A stretch of 64,000 nucleotides of DNA from contig NZ_JALBGD010000002.1 in the NCBI RefSeq assembly GCF_023507705.1, positions 186,001-250,000 on the forward strand, in the 5' to 3' direction. Each line of letters opens with the position of its first letter. The stretch's first letter is position 1. Of this stretch, positions 28,875 to 38,121 are shown one piece after another. The stretch comes from Stappia sp. WLB 29 (lineage in GTDB: Bacteria; Pseudomonadota; Alphaproteobacteria; Rhizobiales; Stappiaceae). The notes under the pieces were generated by a model. That model did not search any database. It was not told the DNA's origin and worked only from the letters and a program-made list of their open reading frames with translations. The position numbers and the translations under genes are program-made.

Positions 28875-29737
28875 GGGCGTGCCTCCGTGCCGGCCTGGGT
28901 TTCCTTGGCGTAGTCCCTGGCGAAATCGGCAACGGTCGGCAGCCGGTCGCCGGTGGCGTTCTCGGGCAGGGCCGACAGCAGCGCCTTGGTGTAGGGATTG
29001 CTCGGGTTCTCGAACAGGGTGAGCACGTCGGCAGTTTCCATCTGGCGGCCCTGATACTGGACGACCACCCGGTCGGCGGTCTCGGCGACGACACCCATAT
29101 CGTGGGTGATCATGATGAGGCCCATGCCGTGGTCGCGCTGCAGGCCGGTCAAAAGGTCGAGGATCTGCTTCTGGATGGTGACGTCGAGCGCGGTGGTCGG
29201 CTCGTCAGCAATCAGCAGCTTCGGATTGCAGGCGGTGGCGATGGCGATCATCACCCGCTGGCACTGACCGCCCGACATCTGGTGCGGGAACGCGCCGACG
29301 CGGCGTTCCGGCTCGGGAATGCCGACGGCGGTGAGCAGTTCGATCACCCGGTCGCGGCGCTGCCGGCGGTCGAGGCTCGTGTGGGTTTTCAGCGCCTCGT
29401 CGAGCTGGAAGCCGACGGTGAAGCACGGATTGAGGCTGGCGATCGGCTCCTGGAAGATCATCGCGATGTCCTTGCCGATGACCTTTCTGCGGCGCGCCGC
29501 GGACAGGGAGCGGAGGTCGATGTCCTCGAAGGTCATCTTGTCGGCGGTGACCGTCGCGGTGTCGGGCAGCAAGCCCATCAGGGCCAGCATGGCGACCGAC
29601 TTGCCGGAGCCGCTTTCGCCGACGATGGCAAGCACCTCTCCGGCCTCGATCGTGTAGTCGACGCCGGCAAGGGCGCGGAACGGGCCGGCAGCGGTGTCGA
29701 ATTCGACGCTGAGATTGCGGATTTCGAGCAGGCTCAT
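28871..29737 (-). CDS. dppD: Peptide ABC transporter ATP-binding protein (DppD/OppD-type)
   Basis: A 288-residue ATPase partner of the neighbouring DppF-type subunit. It has Walker A GESGSGKS, signature [14 protein letters not shown], Walker [13 protein letters not shown] and the H-loop ITHDMG. The first residues [15 protein letters not shown] are typical. It overlaps dppF by four bases and follows dppC by three, so the four membrane and ATPase genes are tightly coupled. Confidence 0.93.
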   Translation of the reverse strand: MSLLEIRNLSVEFDTAAGPFRALAGVDYTIEAGEVLAIVGESGSGKSVAMLALMGLLPDTATVTADKMTFEDIDLRSLSAARRRKVIGKDIAMIFQEPIASLNPCFTVGFQLDEALKTHTSLDRRQRRDRVIELLTAVGIPEPERRVGAFPHQMSGGQCQRVMIAIATACNPKLLIADEPTTALDVTIQKQILDLLTGLQRDHGMGLIMITHDMGVVAETADRVVVQYQGRQMETADVLTLFENPSNPYTKALLSALPENATGDRLPTVADFARDYAKETQAGTEARP

Positions 29738-29740
29738 CGG

Positions 29741-30658
29741 TCAACTCCGCTTCAGCTTGGGGTCGAGGGCATCGCGCAGCCCGTCGCCGACCAGGTTGAT
29801 GGCGAGCACGGTGATCAGGATCGCAAGACCGGGGAAGGTCACCACCCACCAGGCGCGCAGGATGAACTCGCGCGCTTCCGCCAGCATGGTGCCCCATTCC
29901 GGGGTGGGCGGCTGTGCGCCCATGCCGAGGAAGCCGAGGGCGGCCGCATCGAGGATCGCGTTGGAGAAGGACAGGGTCGCCTGCACGATCAAGGGCGCCA
30001 GGCAGTTCGGCAGGATCGTCTTGAACATCAGGCGCAGGTTGCCGGCGCCGGCGAGCCTTGCGGCCACCACATAGTCGCGGCTGCGCTCGGCCAGCACCGC
30101 GGCGCGGGTCAGGCGGACGAAATGCGGCTGCAGCACCAGGGCGATGGCGATCATCGCGTTGACGAGGCCCGGCCCGAGCACGGCGACCAGCACCAGCGCC
30201 AGCAGCAGCGAGGGGAAGGCGAGGACCACGTCCATCACCCGCATGATCACGGTGTCGACCCAGCCGCGGAAATAGCCGGCGACGAGGCCGAGCACGATGC
30301 CGCCGGTCAGGGCGATGGTCACCACGACGAGGCCGATGAACAGCGAGAAGCGCGCGCCGTAGATCAGTCGCGAGAGGATGTCGCGGCCGACCGCATCGGT
30401 GCCGAGAAGGAAGGCCGTCTTGCCGCCTTCCGACCAGAAAGGCGGGGTGAGGAAGCTGTCGCGATACTGCATGTCGGGATCGTGCGGCGCGACGACCGGC
30501 GCGGCGAGCGCGACGAGCACCAGGGTGACGAAGACCACGAGGCCGACGACGGCGCCGCGGTTGCGGGAGAAGTAGAACCAGAACTCGGCGAGCATCTGCC
30601 GCGTGGCATTGCGGCTTTCGGCTTCGACGGAGACGGCGGGAGTGGGTGTGTCGGTCAT
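29741..30658 (-). CDS. dppC: Peptide ABC transporter permease (DppC-type)
   Basis: A 305-residue inner-membrane permease. The N-terminal cytoplasmic segment runs into the first helix (GAVVGLVVFVTLVLVALAAPVVAPHDP), followed by LGTDAVGRDILSRLIYGARFSL, the conserved DppC/OppC segment, and the EAA loop around EWGTMLAEAREFI. The frame runs open through the upstream dppB in another reading, but the DppC start is the ATG at 30658, 14 bases after dppB. Confidence 0.92.
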   Translation of the reverse strand: MTDTPTPAVSVEAESRNATRQMLAEFWFYFSRNRGAVVGLVVFVTLVLVALAAPVVAPHDPDMQYRDSFLTPPFWSEGGKTAFLLGTDAVGRDILSRLIYGARFSLFIGLVVVTIALTGGIVLGLVAGYFRGWVDTVIMRVMDVVLAFPSLLLALVLVAVLGPGLVNAMIAIALVLQPHFVRLTRAAVLAERSRDYVVAARLAGAGNLRLMFKTILPNCLAPLIVQATLSFSNAILDAAALGFLGMGAQPPTPEWGTMLAEAREFILRAWWVVTFPGLAILITVLAINLVGDGLRDALDPKLKRS

Positions 30659-30672
30659 GGCTCGGCCCCGGC

Positions 30673-31680
30673 TCAGGTGTGGCGGATGCGCGGATTGACA
30701 AGCCCGTAGAGCATGTCGACCGTCAGGTTCACGATCATCACGATGAGGGCGATCATCAGCAGGCCGCCCTGGACGACGGGGTAGTCGCGGCGGGCGATGC
30801 TGTCGATCATCCATTTGCCGATGCCCGGCCAGGAGAAGATCGTCTCGGTGAGGATGGCGCCGGCCAGCAGCACGCCGACTTGAAGGCCGATGGTGGTCAG
30901 CACTGGAATCATGGCGTTGCGCAGCGCATGCAGGCCGACGACGCGCAGCGGCGCCAGGCCCTTGGCTCTTGCGGTGCGCACATAGTCCTCGCCCAGCACC
31001 TCCAGCATGGCCGAACGCGTCTGGCGGGCGATGACCGCCAGCGGGATCGTCGCCAGCACGATGGAAGGCAGGATCAGGTGGCTGACGGCCGACTGGAAGG
31101 CCCCTTTCTGCCCCGAAAGCAGGCTGTCGATCAGCATGAAGCCGGTGACCTGCGGGAAGAAATACATCAGCGAGATGCGGCCGGAGACCGGCGTCCATTG
31201 CAGGATGCCGGAGAAGAGGATGATCAGCAGAAGGCCCCACCAGAAGATCGGCATCGAATAGCCGATCAGCGCGGTGCCCATGATCGCCTGATCGGCGACC
31301 GAACCGCGGCGGACGGCGGCGAGGATGCCGGCCGGGATGCCGAGCGCCACCGCGATCACGATCGCGCACAGGGCCAGCTCGACGGTCGCGGGGAACAGCG
31401 CCATGAACTCGTCGAAGACCGGTTTCTTGGTGACGATGGAGTTGCCGAGATCGCCGGTGAGAACGCCGGCGATATAGTCGAGATATTGCCGCCAGATGGG
31501 CTCGGAGAAGCCGAATTGCTCCATCAGCTGGTTGTAGCGCTCGGGGCTGAGGCCGCGCTCGCCGGCCAGCAACAGGACGGGATCGCCCGGCAGCAGGCGG
31601 ATGAAGCCGAAGGCGACGATCGTCACGCCGATGAAGGTCGGGACGAGCAGCGCCAGACGGCCGAACAGGAAACGGATCAT
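30673..31680 (-). CDS. dppB: Peptide ABC transporter permease (DppB-type)
   Basis: A 335-residue inner-membrane permease starting MIRFLFGRLALLVPTFIGVTIVAFGFIRLLPGDP, the hallmark of DppB/OppB proteins. Six helices and the EAA motif near LGEDYVRTARAKGL are visible. The open frame extends eight codons upstream; the family N-terminus fixes 31680. It is separated from dppA by 125 bases holding two hairpins without T-tracts. Confidence 0.92.
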   Translation of the reverse strand: MIRFLFGRLALLVPTFIGVTIVAFGFIRLLPGDPVLLLAGERGLSPERYNQLMEQFGFSEPIWRQYLDYIAGVLTGDLGNSIVTKKPVFDEFMALFPATVELALCAIVIAVALGIPAGILAAVRRGSVADQAIMGTALIGYSMPIFWWGLLLIILFSGILQWTPVSGRISLMYFFPQVTGFMLIDSLLSGQKGAFQSAVSHLILPSIVLATIPLAVIARQTRSAMLEVLGEDYVRTARAKGLAPLRVVGLHALRNAMIPVLTTIGLQVGVLLAGAILTETIFSWPGIGKWMIDSIARRDYPVVQGGLLMIALIVMIVNLTVDMLYGLVNPRIRHT

Positions 31681-31698
31681 CGAATGCGTCCAAAACGA

Positions 31699-31734
31699 CC
31701 GCACCGGCCCCGGACTGGATCCGGGCCGGTGCGG
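31699..31734 (-). other. dppA-dppB spacer hairpin 2
   Basis: CCGCACCGGCCC (31699-31710) / GGGCCGGTGCGG (31723-31734) forms a perfect 12-bp stem with a 12-base loop and no T-tract. It is the more downstream of two hairpins after dppA, probably stabilising the binding-protein message and reducing read-through. Confidence 0.6.
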
Positions 31735-31755
31735 GATGGCGTTGGCCGGGCCTGT

Positions 31756-31783
31756 CCGCTCCGGGAGATCGTCCCCGGAGCGG
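31756..31783 (-). other. dppA-dppB spacer hairpin 1
   Basis: CCGCTCCGGG (31756-31765) / CCCGGAGCGG (31774-31783) forms a perfect 10-bp stem with an 8-base loop, 22 bases after the dppA stop, again without a T-tract. Confidence 0.6.
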
Positions 31784-31805
31784 TCAAGCCGCGGCGGCGC
31801 GCGGT

Positions 31806-33410
31806 TTACTCGGTGATGTCGACGCCGTCAAACCAGTGGCCGCCGAGCGGATCCATGACATAGCCGGACACCTTGGCCGACATCGGCATGAACACCACCG
31901 AATGGGCGATGGTGGCCCACGGCGCCTGCTCCTTGAAGACCACCTGGGCCTCCTCGTAGAGCTTGGTGCGCTCTGCCTTGTCCGAGATGGTCTTGGCCTT
32001 CTGGATCAGGTCGTCGAAGGGCTGGTGGCACCACTGGGCGCGGTTGGCGCCGCCGACGCCGTCGCAGCCGAGCAGCACGGCGAGGAAGTTGTCCGGATCG
32101 CCGTTGTCGCCGGTCCAGCCGAGCAGGATGGCACCGTCGCGGTCCTTCTCGGTCGAGCGCTTCAGGTACTCGCCCCACTCGTAGGAGACGATCTCGACCT
32201 CGACGCCGACCTTGGCGAAGTCCGCCTGGATCAGCTCGGCCATGCGGCGGGCATTCGGGTTGTACGGGCGCTGCACCGGCATCGCCCAGACCTTCATCTT
32301 GAGGCCCGAGACGCCGGCCTCGTCCAGCATCTTCTTCGCCGCGTCCGGATCGTACGGATCGTCGACGATCTGGTCGTTGTAGGACCACATGGTCGGCGGG
32401 ATCGGGTTCTTGGCCGCCTGGCCGGCGCCCTGGAACACCGCGTCGAGGATCGCCTGCTTGTTGATGGCCATGTTGAGGGCCTTGCGGACCTTCGGGTTGT
32501 CGAAGGGGGCCATCTGGGTGTTGTAGGCGAGGTAGCCGACGTTGAGGCCTTCCTGCTCCATCAGGTTCAGGTTGGAATCGGCCTTGATGTCGGCGATGTC
32601 GGCCGGTGCCGGATACGGCATCACGTGGCACTCGCCGGCCTTCAGCTTCTGCAGGCGCACCGAGGCGTCCGGCGTGATCGCGAAGATCAGGTTGTCGATC
32701 GGCTGCTTGCCGCCCCAGTAGTCGGCGAAGGCCTGGTAGCGGATGACCGCATCCTTCTGGTAGCCGACGAAGGAGAAGGGACCGGTGCCGACCGGCTCCT
32801 GGTTCATCATGTCCATCTTGCCGTCGGCAGCGAGCTTGTCGGCATATTCGGCCGACAGGATCGAGGCGAAGTCCATGGCGAGGTTGGCGATCATCGGCGC
32901 TTCCGGCCGGTTCAGCACGAACTTCACCGTATGGTCGTCGACCTTGACGATCTCCTTGATGAGATCGGGCATCGACATGCCGTTGAAATACTCCCAGGAC
33001 GCGCCGGCGGTATAGGCGTGCCACGGATGGTTCGGGTCGCGCTGGCGCTCGAAGGAGAAGATCACGTCGTCGGCGTTGAAGTCGCGGGTCGGCGTGAAGA
33101 AGGACGTGGTGTGGAACTTGACGCCCTTGCGCAGGTTGAAGGTGTATTCCAGCCCGTCCTCGGAGACCGACCAGCTCTCGGCCAGGCCCGGCAGGACCTC
33201 GGTGGTGCCGCGCTTGAACTCGACGAGACGGTTGAACACCGGCTTGGACGAGGCGTCGAACGTGGTGCCGGCGGTGTAGAGCGCCGAATCGAAGCCTTCC
33301 GGCGAACCTTCCGAGCAATAGACGAGGTTCTTGGCCGAGGCTGCGCCTGTCGCGAACAGGGCAAGGCTGACGCCCAGAAGGGCGGCCTTCATGCTGCGGC
33401 GAATGATCAT
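31806..33410 (-). CDS. dppA: Peptide ABC transporter periplasmic binding protein (DppA-type)
   Basis: A 534-residue solute-binding protein of the SBP_bac_5 family. The signal peptide (about 1-26, MKAALLGVSLALFATGAASA) precedes KNLVYCSEGSPEGFDSALYTAGTTFDASSKPVFNRLVEF, close to dipeptide-binding DppA proteins, and the long domain with VRKALNMAINKQAILDAVFQGAGQ. Two Cys pairs (for example in GECHVMP) are DppA-like. It binds di- or short peptides in the periplasm and delivers them to DppBCDF. The frame opens 30 codons upstream; the signal peptide and a GAGAGTATCC stretch fix the start at 33410. Confidence 0.93.
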   Translation of the reverse strand: MIIRRSMKAALLGVSLALFATGAASAKNLVYCSEGSPEGFDSALYTAGTTFDASSKPVFNRLVEFKRGTTEVLPGLAESWSVSEDGLEYTFNLRKGVKFHTTSFFTPTRDFNADDVIFSFERQRDPNHPWHAYTAGASWEYFNGMSMPDLIKEIVKVDDHTVKFVLNRPEAPMIANLAMDFASILSAEYADKLAADGKMDMMNQEPVGTGPFSFVGYQKDAVIRYQAFADYWGGKQPIDNLIFAITPDASVRLQKLKAGECHVMPYPAPADIADIKADSNLNLMEQEGLNVGYLAYNTQMAPFDNPKVRKALNMAINKQAILDAVFQGAGQAAKNPIPPTMWSYNDQIVDDPYDPDAAKKMLDEAGVSGLKMKVWAMPVQRPYNPNARRMAELIQADFAKVGVEVEIVSYEWGEYLKRSTEKDRDGAILLGWTGDNGDPDNFLAVLLGCDGVGGANRAQWCHQPFDDLIQKAKTISDKAERTKLYEEAQVVFKEQAPWATIAHSVVFMPMSAKVSGYVMDPLGGHWFDGVDITE

Positions 33411-33710
33411 GGATACTCTCCCGTTTGAAGATTCGGCGCGCCGCGGCCTGTGCTTCCCTTTGGGAAGGTTGTTTTTCCGCAAGCGGCCTTGAGGGCACAT
33501 TAGTCGCGCCCGAAACCGGTTACAACAGGATGATGCTTTCTATTTTCGCCGTGTTTTGGGATAAATAACCTGACGAGACGGTGGTGGAGGAATTTGCTCG
33601 TCACAATTGGCAAGTGTGCCGGATACTTGGTTTCAATCGAACTTCATGCCCCGGCATGATGATCCGGTTGTGTGTGTCCTGCAATACGTCATGCCTTGCC
33701 GGGCTTCCCC
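33411..33710 (-). promoter_or_regulatory. dppA upstream region
   Basis: About 300 bases without a gene between dppA and the mscS terminator. It is less GC-rich than its surroundings, especially near 33535-33570, so the dppA promoter is probably there. I could not identify an operator or a convincing -35/-10 pair. Confidence 0.4.
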
Positions 33711-33745
33711 AAAAACGCGACAGCCGGGCGCATGGCGCCCGGCTG
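33711..33745 (-). terminator. Rho-independent terminator of the mscS gene
   Basis: On the minus strand, CAGCCGGGCGC / GCGCCCGGCTG with loop CAT is followed by TCGCG and TTTTT, 29 bases after the stop codon. Confidence 0.88.
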
Positions 33746-33774
33746 CACGTGGTCGGCTGGGAGATCACGGAGAA

Positions 33775-36240
33775 TCAGACCTCGTCTTCCGAGGGGATGT
33801 CCTGCGGCTTCTTCTTGCGCCGGCGGCGCGGGGCCTTGGGTGCGGCGGCATCGGGCAGGGCGGCCTGAGCTTCGTCCTCGCCGGCTGCTGCCTTGCCGCG
33901 CACCGGCTTGGCCGTCGCCTCGATCACCTTCTCGTCCTCCTCGCCGGTCATGGCCTTCGGCGGCATGTGATAGGTGACCTGCGGGAACGGGATCTCGATT
34001 CCGCGCTCGTCGAACGCGGCTTTGATGTACTCGTTGTAGGCGCGGCCGACCGCCCACTGCGATCCCGGGCGCGTCTTGATGCGGGCACGCACCGTGATGG
34101 CGCTGTCGCCGAACATGGTGATGCCGTGCATCTCCAGCGGTTCCAGGATCTCCGACTTGTAGTCGGTCTGCATGAGCCGGTCGAAGGCGGCATGCATGGC
34201 CAGCTTCACCTCGGTCAGGTCGCTGTCGTAGGCAACGCCGATCGCCGCCACGTGATAGGCCCAGCCGCGCATGAAGTTCGCGACCCGGTCGACGGTCGAG
34301 AAGGGGATCATGTGGGCGGTGCCGTCGATGTCGCGCAGGCGCACCGAGCGGATCGTCAGCTTTTCCACCGTGCCGGTGACGCCGCCCAGCGTGACCACGT
34401 CGCCCTCGTTCATAGCGTTCTCGAACTGGATGAAGGCGCCGGTGATGATGTCCTGCACCAGTTTCTGCGAACCGAAGGAGATGGCGAGGCCGAAGACACC
34501 GGCACCGGCGATCAGCGGGCCGATGTTGACGCCGATCTCGGACAGGGCAAGCAGCGTGATCATCACCACGAGCAGGATCGAGAAGGCGTTGCGGAACAGG
34601 TTGAACAGCGTCTTCTCGCGCGATGTCGGCAGGCGCCCGCGCGGATTGAGGCGCAGGTCCACCCAGCTCATCACCGCGAGCCAGATCAGGAAGCCGACGC
34701 CGAGGATGATGCCGGCGGAGGCCGCACGGCTGGTCCAGTCCTGGCCGTCCGTCGTGCTGAACCACGACAGCGCATCGATCATGCCCCAGGCATGCAGGAT
34801 GCCGAGGATGACGCCGACGAAGACGGCAAGCCGCACCAGCGAGAGCACCCGCGGCACGAAGGTGTTGAGCCGCCGTTCCAGCATCGGCAGGCGCTCGTGC
34901 ACGTTCTGCGGCAGGTGCACGCCGCCGGAGATGGTGCGGGTCAGCGCCAGCGAGACGATGGTGCCGACCATCACCGTCAGCACCGACATGACGGTGGCGC
35001 GGACCATGAAGGTGACCGCGTCGAAGGGGCGCGACAGCCAGACGCCGAGCAGCAGCAGCACGTAGATGATGGCGACGATGTGCCAGGTGCGTGCGACGAT
35101 CTCGACGAGGCCGGTGGTGACGAGGTTCGACTGGCGTTCGCCATAGCCGAGGATGCGCTCGCGGGTCGCCAGGCGGTTGCGCATGATCGCGGAAATGGCG
35201 ATCGCGACGCTCGCCAGCACGATCATCATGCGCACCGAGTCGGCGAGCAGGAAGGAGATGTTGTTGGCGATCAGGGGCACCACCACCATCGTGCCGTAAC
35301 CCAGCACGTTGTAGATGGTGAACAGCCAGCGGCGCCAGTAGAGCGCCTGCTCGTCGTCGAGCGGCACCAGGCGCAGGGCGGCGAATTCCGGGCTCAGCGC
35401 GAACCGCGTCAACACCTTCGCCGCCTGGATGAAGAAGAAGGCGTTGAGGAACAGCGATTCCACCAGCTCGACATGGCGCGGGTTCTCGCCCGTATAGAGT
35501 GCAATCGCATAGCCGGCGCCGAGCGCGACGGCCACGACCGCGGCTTCTGCGACGAGGTGCAGGACCAGCAGCGTGACGCGCTTCACCACGGTCATCGACT
35601 GCTCATGGCCGATCAGCCGCGCGAACAGCCGGTCGGCAAGGCGGTGCAGCAGCGAGACGATGGCGAAAACCGCAATGGCGATGATCGCCAACTGCAGCAG
35701 GATGCTCTGCACCCGCTCCCAGTTGGCCCCCGCGCTGTAGGACAGTGCGGTCGGCAGCGAGGTGAAGGAGCGGGCGATCCGCTCCACATAGACCATGCCC
35801 TCGGCGAGCACGTTCTGCGTCGCGTTGGCGATGCGCAGGGCGATATGCGTCGGCTGGCGCTCGACCTCGGCCGGCGCCACTTCCCCTTCCGCTGCGGCGG
35901 GCGAGGCTTCCGATGGTGCGGTTCCGGCGGGTGGGCTTGCCGGTGCGCTGGAGGGCGTCCCTGCGGCTGGAGCGTCCGCGGGGCCACGCCGCAGATAGTC
36001 GACGAGCGCGTCGCGCGCGCCTGGATCCTGCAGCAGGCGGATCAGCGCTTCCGCGTCCTGCCTTGTCTGTGCGACGGCTTGTGCGGCTCCCGCCGGACCT
36101 CCCGACGCCTGTTCGCCCGTTTGCTGCGTTGCCGGCTGGCCGGATTGCGCGAAAACCGGCCCTGCCAGGCTCGGAGGCAGCAGCAGGAGGGCGGCAAGCA
36201 GGAGGGGGAGGAGACGGGCGAAGCGTCCGTTGCAGGGCAT
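33775..36240 (-). CDS. Large MscS-family mechanosensitive channel
   Basis: An 821-residue inner-membrane channel that opens under membrane tension to release solutes. It has a signal peptide (about 1-31), a periplasmic Ala/Pro-rich region (about 35-155), around ten transmembrane helices, and the conserved MscS core near 575-760: the pore helix GPLIAGAGVFGLAISFGSQKLVQD, the beta domain EGDVVTLGGVTGTVEKLTIRSVRLRDIDG, and the C-terminal alpha/beta domain ending FPQVTYHMPP. The last 70 residues are basic and acidic runs. The size resembles MscK/YbdG-like and YnaI-type members; which subclass is not clear. The ATG at 36240 is preferred because it starts a signal peptide. Confidence 0.9.
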   Translation of the reverse strand: MPCNGRFARLLPLLLAALLLLPPSLAGPVFAQSGQPATQQTGEQASGGPAGAAQAVAQTRQDAEALIRLLQDPGARDALVDYLRRGPADAPAAGTPSSAPASPPAGTAPSEASPAAAEGEVAPAEVERQPTHIALRIANATQNVLAEGMVYVERIARSFTSLPTALSYSAGANWERVQSILLQLAIIAIAVFAIVSLLHRLADRLFARLIGHEQSMTVVKRVTLLVLHLVAEAAVVAVALGAGYAIALYTGENPRHVELVESLFLNAFFFIQAAKVLTRFALSPEFAALRLVPLDDEQALYWRRWLFTIYNVLGYGTMVVVPLIANNISFLLADSVRMMIVLASVAIAISAIMRNRLATRERILGYGERQSNLVTTGLVEIVARTWHIVAIIYVLLLLGVWLSRPFDAVTFMVRATVMSVLTVMVGTIVSLALTRTISGGVHLPQNVHERLPMLERRLNTFVPRVLSLVRLAVFVGVILGILHAWGMIDALSWFSTTDGQDWTSRAASAGIILGVGFLIWLAVMSWVDLRLNPRGRLPTSREKTLFNLFRNAFSILLVVMITLLALSEIGVNIGPLIAGAGVFGLAISFGSQKLVQDIITGAFIQFENAMNEGDVVTLGGVTGTVEKLTIRSVRLRDIDGTAHMIPFSTVDRVANFMRGWAYHVAAIGVAYDSDLTEVKLAMHAAFDRLMQTDYKSEILEPLEMHGITMFGDSAITVRARIKTRPGSQWAVGRAYNEYIKAAFDERGIEIPFPQVTYHMPPKAMTGEEDEKVIEATAKPVRGKAAAGEDEAQAALPDAAAPKAPRRRRKKKPQDIPSEDEV

Positions 36241-36370
36241 GCGGCGTCCTTCTTTTTGCCGCGTCGGCAGCCCGTGCCGCCTGCAAGCGGGCAGGCAGGA
36301 CGCTAGACAGCGGTCTCGGAAACGGCCGGCATGTCGACCGTTTCCCGGAGGTTTCTCCTCTTTACCTACC

Positions 36371-37951
36371 CTATCGAGGCGTGCCGTCAACCAGACGCGG
36401 ACCTTCGGAATCGTCGCCGAGGCCCTCGGGAAGCAGCTCCGCCGGCAGGTTCTGGTAGGCGACCGGCCGCAGGAACCGCAGGATGGCACGCGACCCGACC
36501 GAGGTGGAGCGGGTGTCGGTGGAGGCAGGATACGGGCCCCCATGCATCATCGAATGACAGACCTCGACGCCGGTGGAAAAGCCGTTGACCAGCAGCCTGC
36601 CGGCCTTGCGCTCCAACACCGGAACGAGCTTGCGGGCGGTCGTCATGTCGCCGGCATCGCCCGGTTCCATCAGCAGCGTCGCGGTCAGCTGGCCCTCCAG
36701 CGTGGCGGCGACTGCCAGCCGCTCGTCCTCGCTGCGGCAGCGTACGACCAGGGCGGCGGGCCCGAAGACCTCCTCCTGCAGGGCATGCGAGGCGAGGAAG
36801 GCGGCGGCCGTCGTCTCGAAGACCGCCGGCGTGACGTGGCAGGTACCGGGCGTCTCGCTCGCAGGCGCCCTGGCTGCGCGCTTCGAAAGCGCCGCTTCCC
36901 CGGTGCGTGCGTCGACGGCGCGGCGATAGGCGCCGGCGATGCCGGGGGTCAGCATGGCCTGCGCGGGAACGCCCGCGAGCACCTCGTCGGCTGCGTCCAG
37001 GAACGCCTCCAGCCCGTCGCCCTCCAGCGCCACCACGACCCCGGGATTGGTGCAGAACTGGCCGGTGCCCAGTGTCAGCGAGCGGGCCCAGTCGGCGCCG
37101 AGCGTTGCCGCGCGCGCCGCAAGGGCGGCCGGCAGGGCGAAGACCGGGTTGATCGAGCCGAGTTCGCCGTAGAACGGGATCGGCTGCGGCCGCGAGACCG
37201 CGATGTCGAAGAGTGCGCGGCCCCCGCGCAGCGAGCCGGTGAAGCCGACGGCGGAGATCAGCGGATGGGCGACGAGCGCCGCGCCCGAGGCATGGCCCGC
37301 GCCCTGCAGCAGCGAGAAGATGCCGGCCGGCATGTTGCAGGCGCGGATCGCGGCGGCGACGGCGCGCGCGACCAGCTCGGCCGTGCCGGGATGGGCGGGG
37401 TGCCCCTTGACCACGACCGGGCAGCCGGCGGCCAGGGCCGAGGCGGTGTCGCCGCCGGTGGTGGAGAAGGCGAGGGGGAAGTTCGAGGCGCCGAACACGG
37501 CGACCGGCCCGAGCGGTCGCAGGATCGAGCGGATGTCGGGGCGCGGCAGCGGTTTGCGGTCCGGCTGCGCGGTGTCGATGCGGGCGTCGAAGCAGTGGCC
37601 GGCCTCGATCCAGTCGGCGAAAAAGCGCAGCTGGCCGGTGGTGCGGCCGAGCTCGCCGGTCAGGCGCGCCTCGGGCAACCCGCTCTCGCGCACCGCGCGG
37701 GCGACGATGGCCTCGCCGTCGATCTCCATCTCCCGCGCGATGCGGCGCAGGAGGGCGGCGCGCTCGGCGATCGGACGGGCGGCATAGTCGGGGAAGGCGG
37801 CGTCCGCCGCACGTGCGGCCTTGTCGACCAGCGCCGCATCGGCTTCGGCGAAGGCGGGGGCGAGTTGATCGCCGCTGACCGGATCGAGGGCGTGGAAGGC
37901 GCCGGGACCGGCGATCCAGTCGCCGGCGACGAGGTGATGACCGTTCGGCAT
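36371..37951 (-). CDS. hypH: Alpha-ketoglutarate semialdehyde (2,5-dioxovalerate) dehydrogenase
   Basis: A 526-residue NAD(P)-dependent aldehyde dehydrogenase of the KGSADH type, which oxidises alpha-ketoglutarate semialdehyde to alpha-ketoglutarate, the last step of hydroxyproline (and some sugar acid) catabolism. FGASNFPLAFSTTGGDTASA and CPVVVKGHPAHPGT are characteristic; catalytic Asn 157, Glu 263 (GELGSINP) and Cys 300 (GTGQFCTNPG) are present. The start at 37951 has GGAG six bases upstream; the ATG at 37984 has none. The operator TTGATATATCAG lies 70 bases upstream and is identical to those in the hydroxyproline regulator-deaminase gap at 49.8-49.9 kb, so the name hypH (Sinorhizobium usage) is supported by regulation as well as sequence. 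Confidence 0.88.
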   Translation of the reverse strand: MPNGHHLVAGDWIAGPGAFHALDPVSGDQLAPAFAEADAALVDKAARAADAAFPDYAARPIAERAALLRRIAREMEIDGEAIVARAVRESGLPEARLTGELGRTTGQLRFFADWIEAGHCFDARIDTAQPDRKPLPRPDIRSILRPLGPVAVFGASNFPLAFSTTGGDTASALAAGCPVVVKGHPAHPGTAELVARAVAAAIRACNMPAGIFSLLQGAGHASGAALVAHPLISAVGFTGSLRGGRALFDIAVSRPQPIPFYGELGSINPVFALPAALAARAATLGADWARSLTLGTGQFCTNPGVVVALEGDGLEAFLDAADEVLAGVPAQAMLTPGIAGAYRRAVDARTGEAALSKRAARAPASETPGTCHVTPAVFETTAAAFLASHALQEEVFGPAALVVRCRSEDERLAVAATLEGQLTATLLMEPGDAGDMTTARKLVPVLERKAGRLLVNGFSTGVEVCHSMMHGGPYPASTDTRSTSVGSRAILRFLRPVAYQNLPAELLPEGLGDDSEGPRLVDGTPR

Positions 37952-38020
37952 GGGAGTCTCCAGCGCGTCAGTAACGAAAGGCATATGGCAGGCCAGCGTA
38001 GCTGCCCATCTACTCGACTA

Positions 38021-38032
38021 TTGATATATCAG
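38021..38032. promoter_or_regulatory. Putative HypR operator upstream of hypH
   Basis: TTGATATATCAG contains the perfect palindrome TGATATATCA (38022-38031). It is 70 bases before the hypH start and identical to two copies at 49848 and 49903 beside the GntR regulator gene. Binding is inferred. Confidence 0.7.
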
Positions 38033-38121
38033 CATGGAATCAAGCCTGCCATCCAGCCGTGTTCGGCAAGGGATTGGTAACCTGAACGTGTCAGCTTCAA
38101 AGAGCCGCAAAAGGACATCGG

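Noticed and set aside
33607-36306. An 899-codon antisense frame opposite the mscS gene
   Set aside because: Low-complexity translation mirroring the channel gene; the minus-strand frame has a signal peptide and the MscS core.
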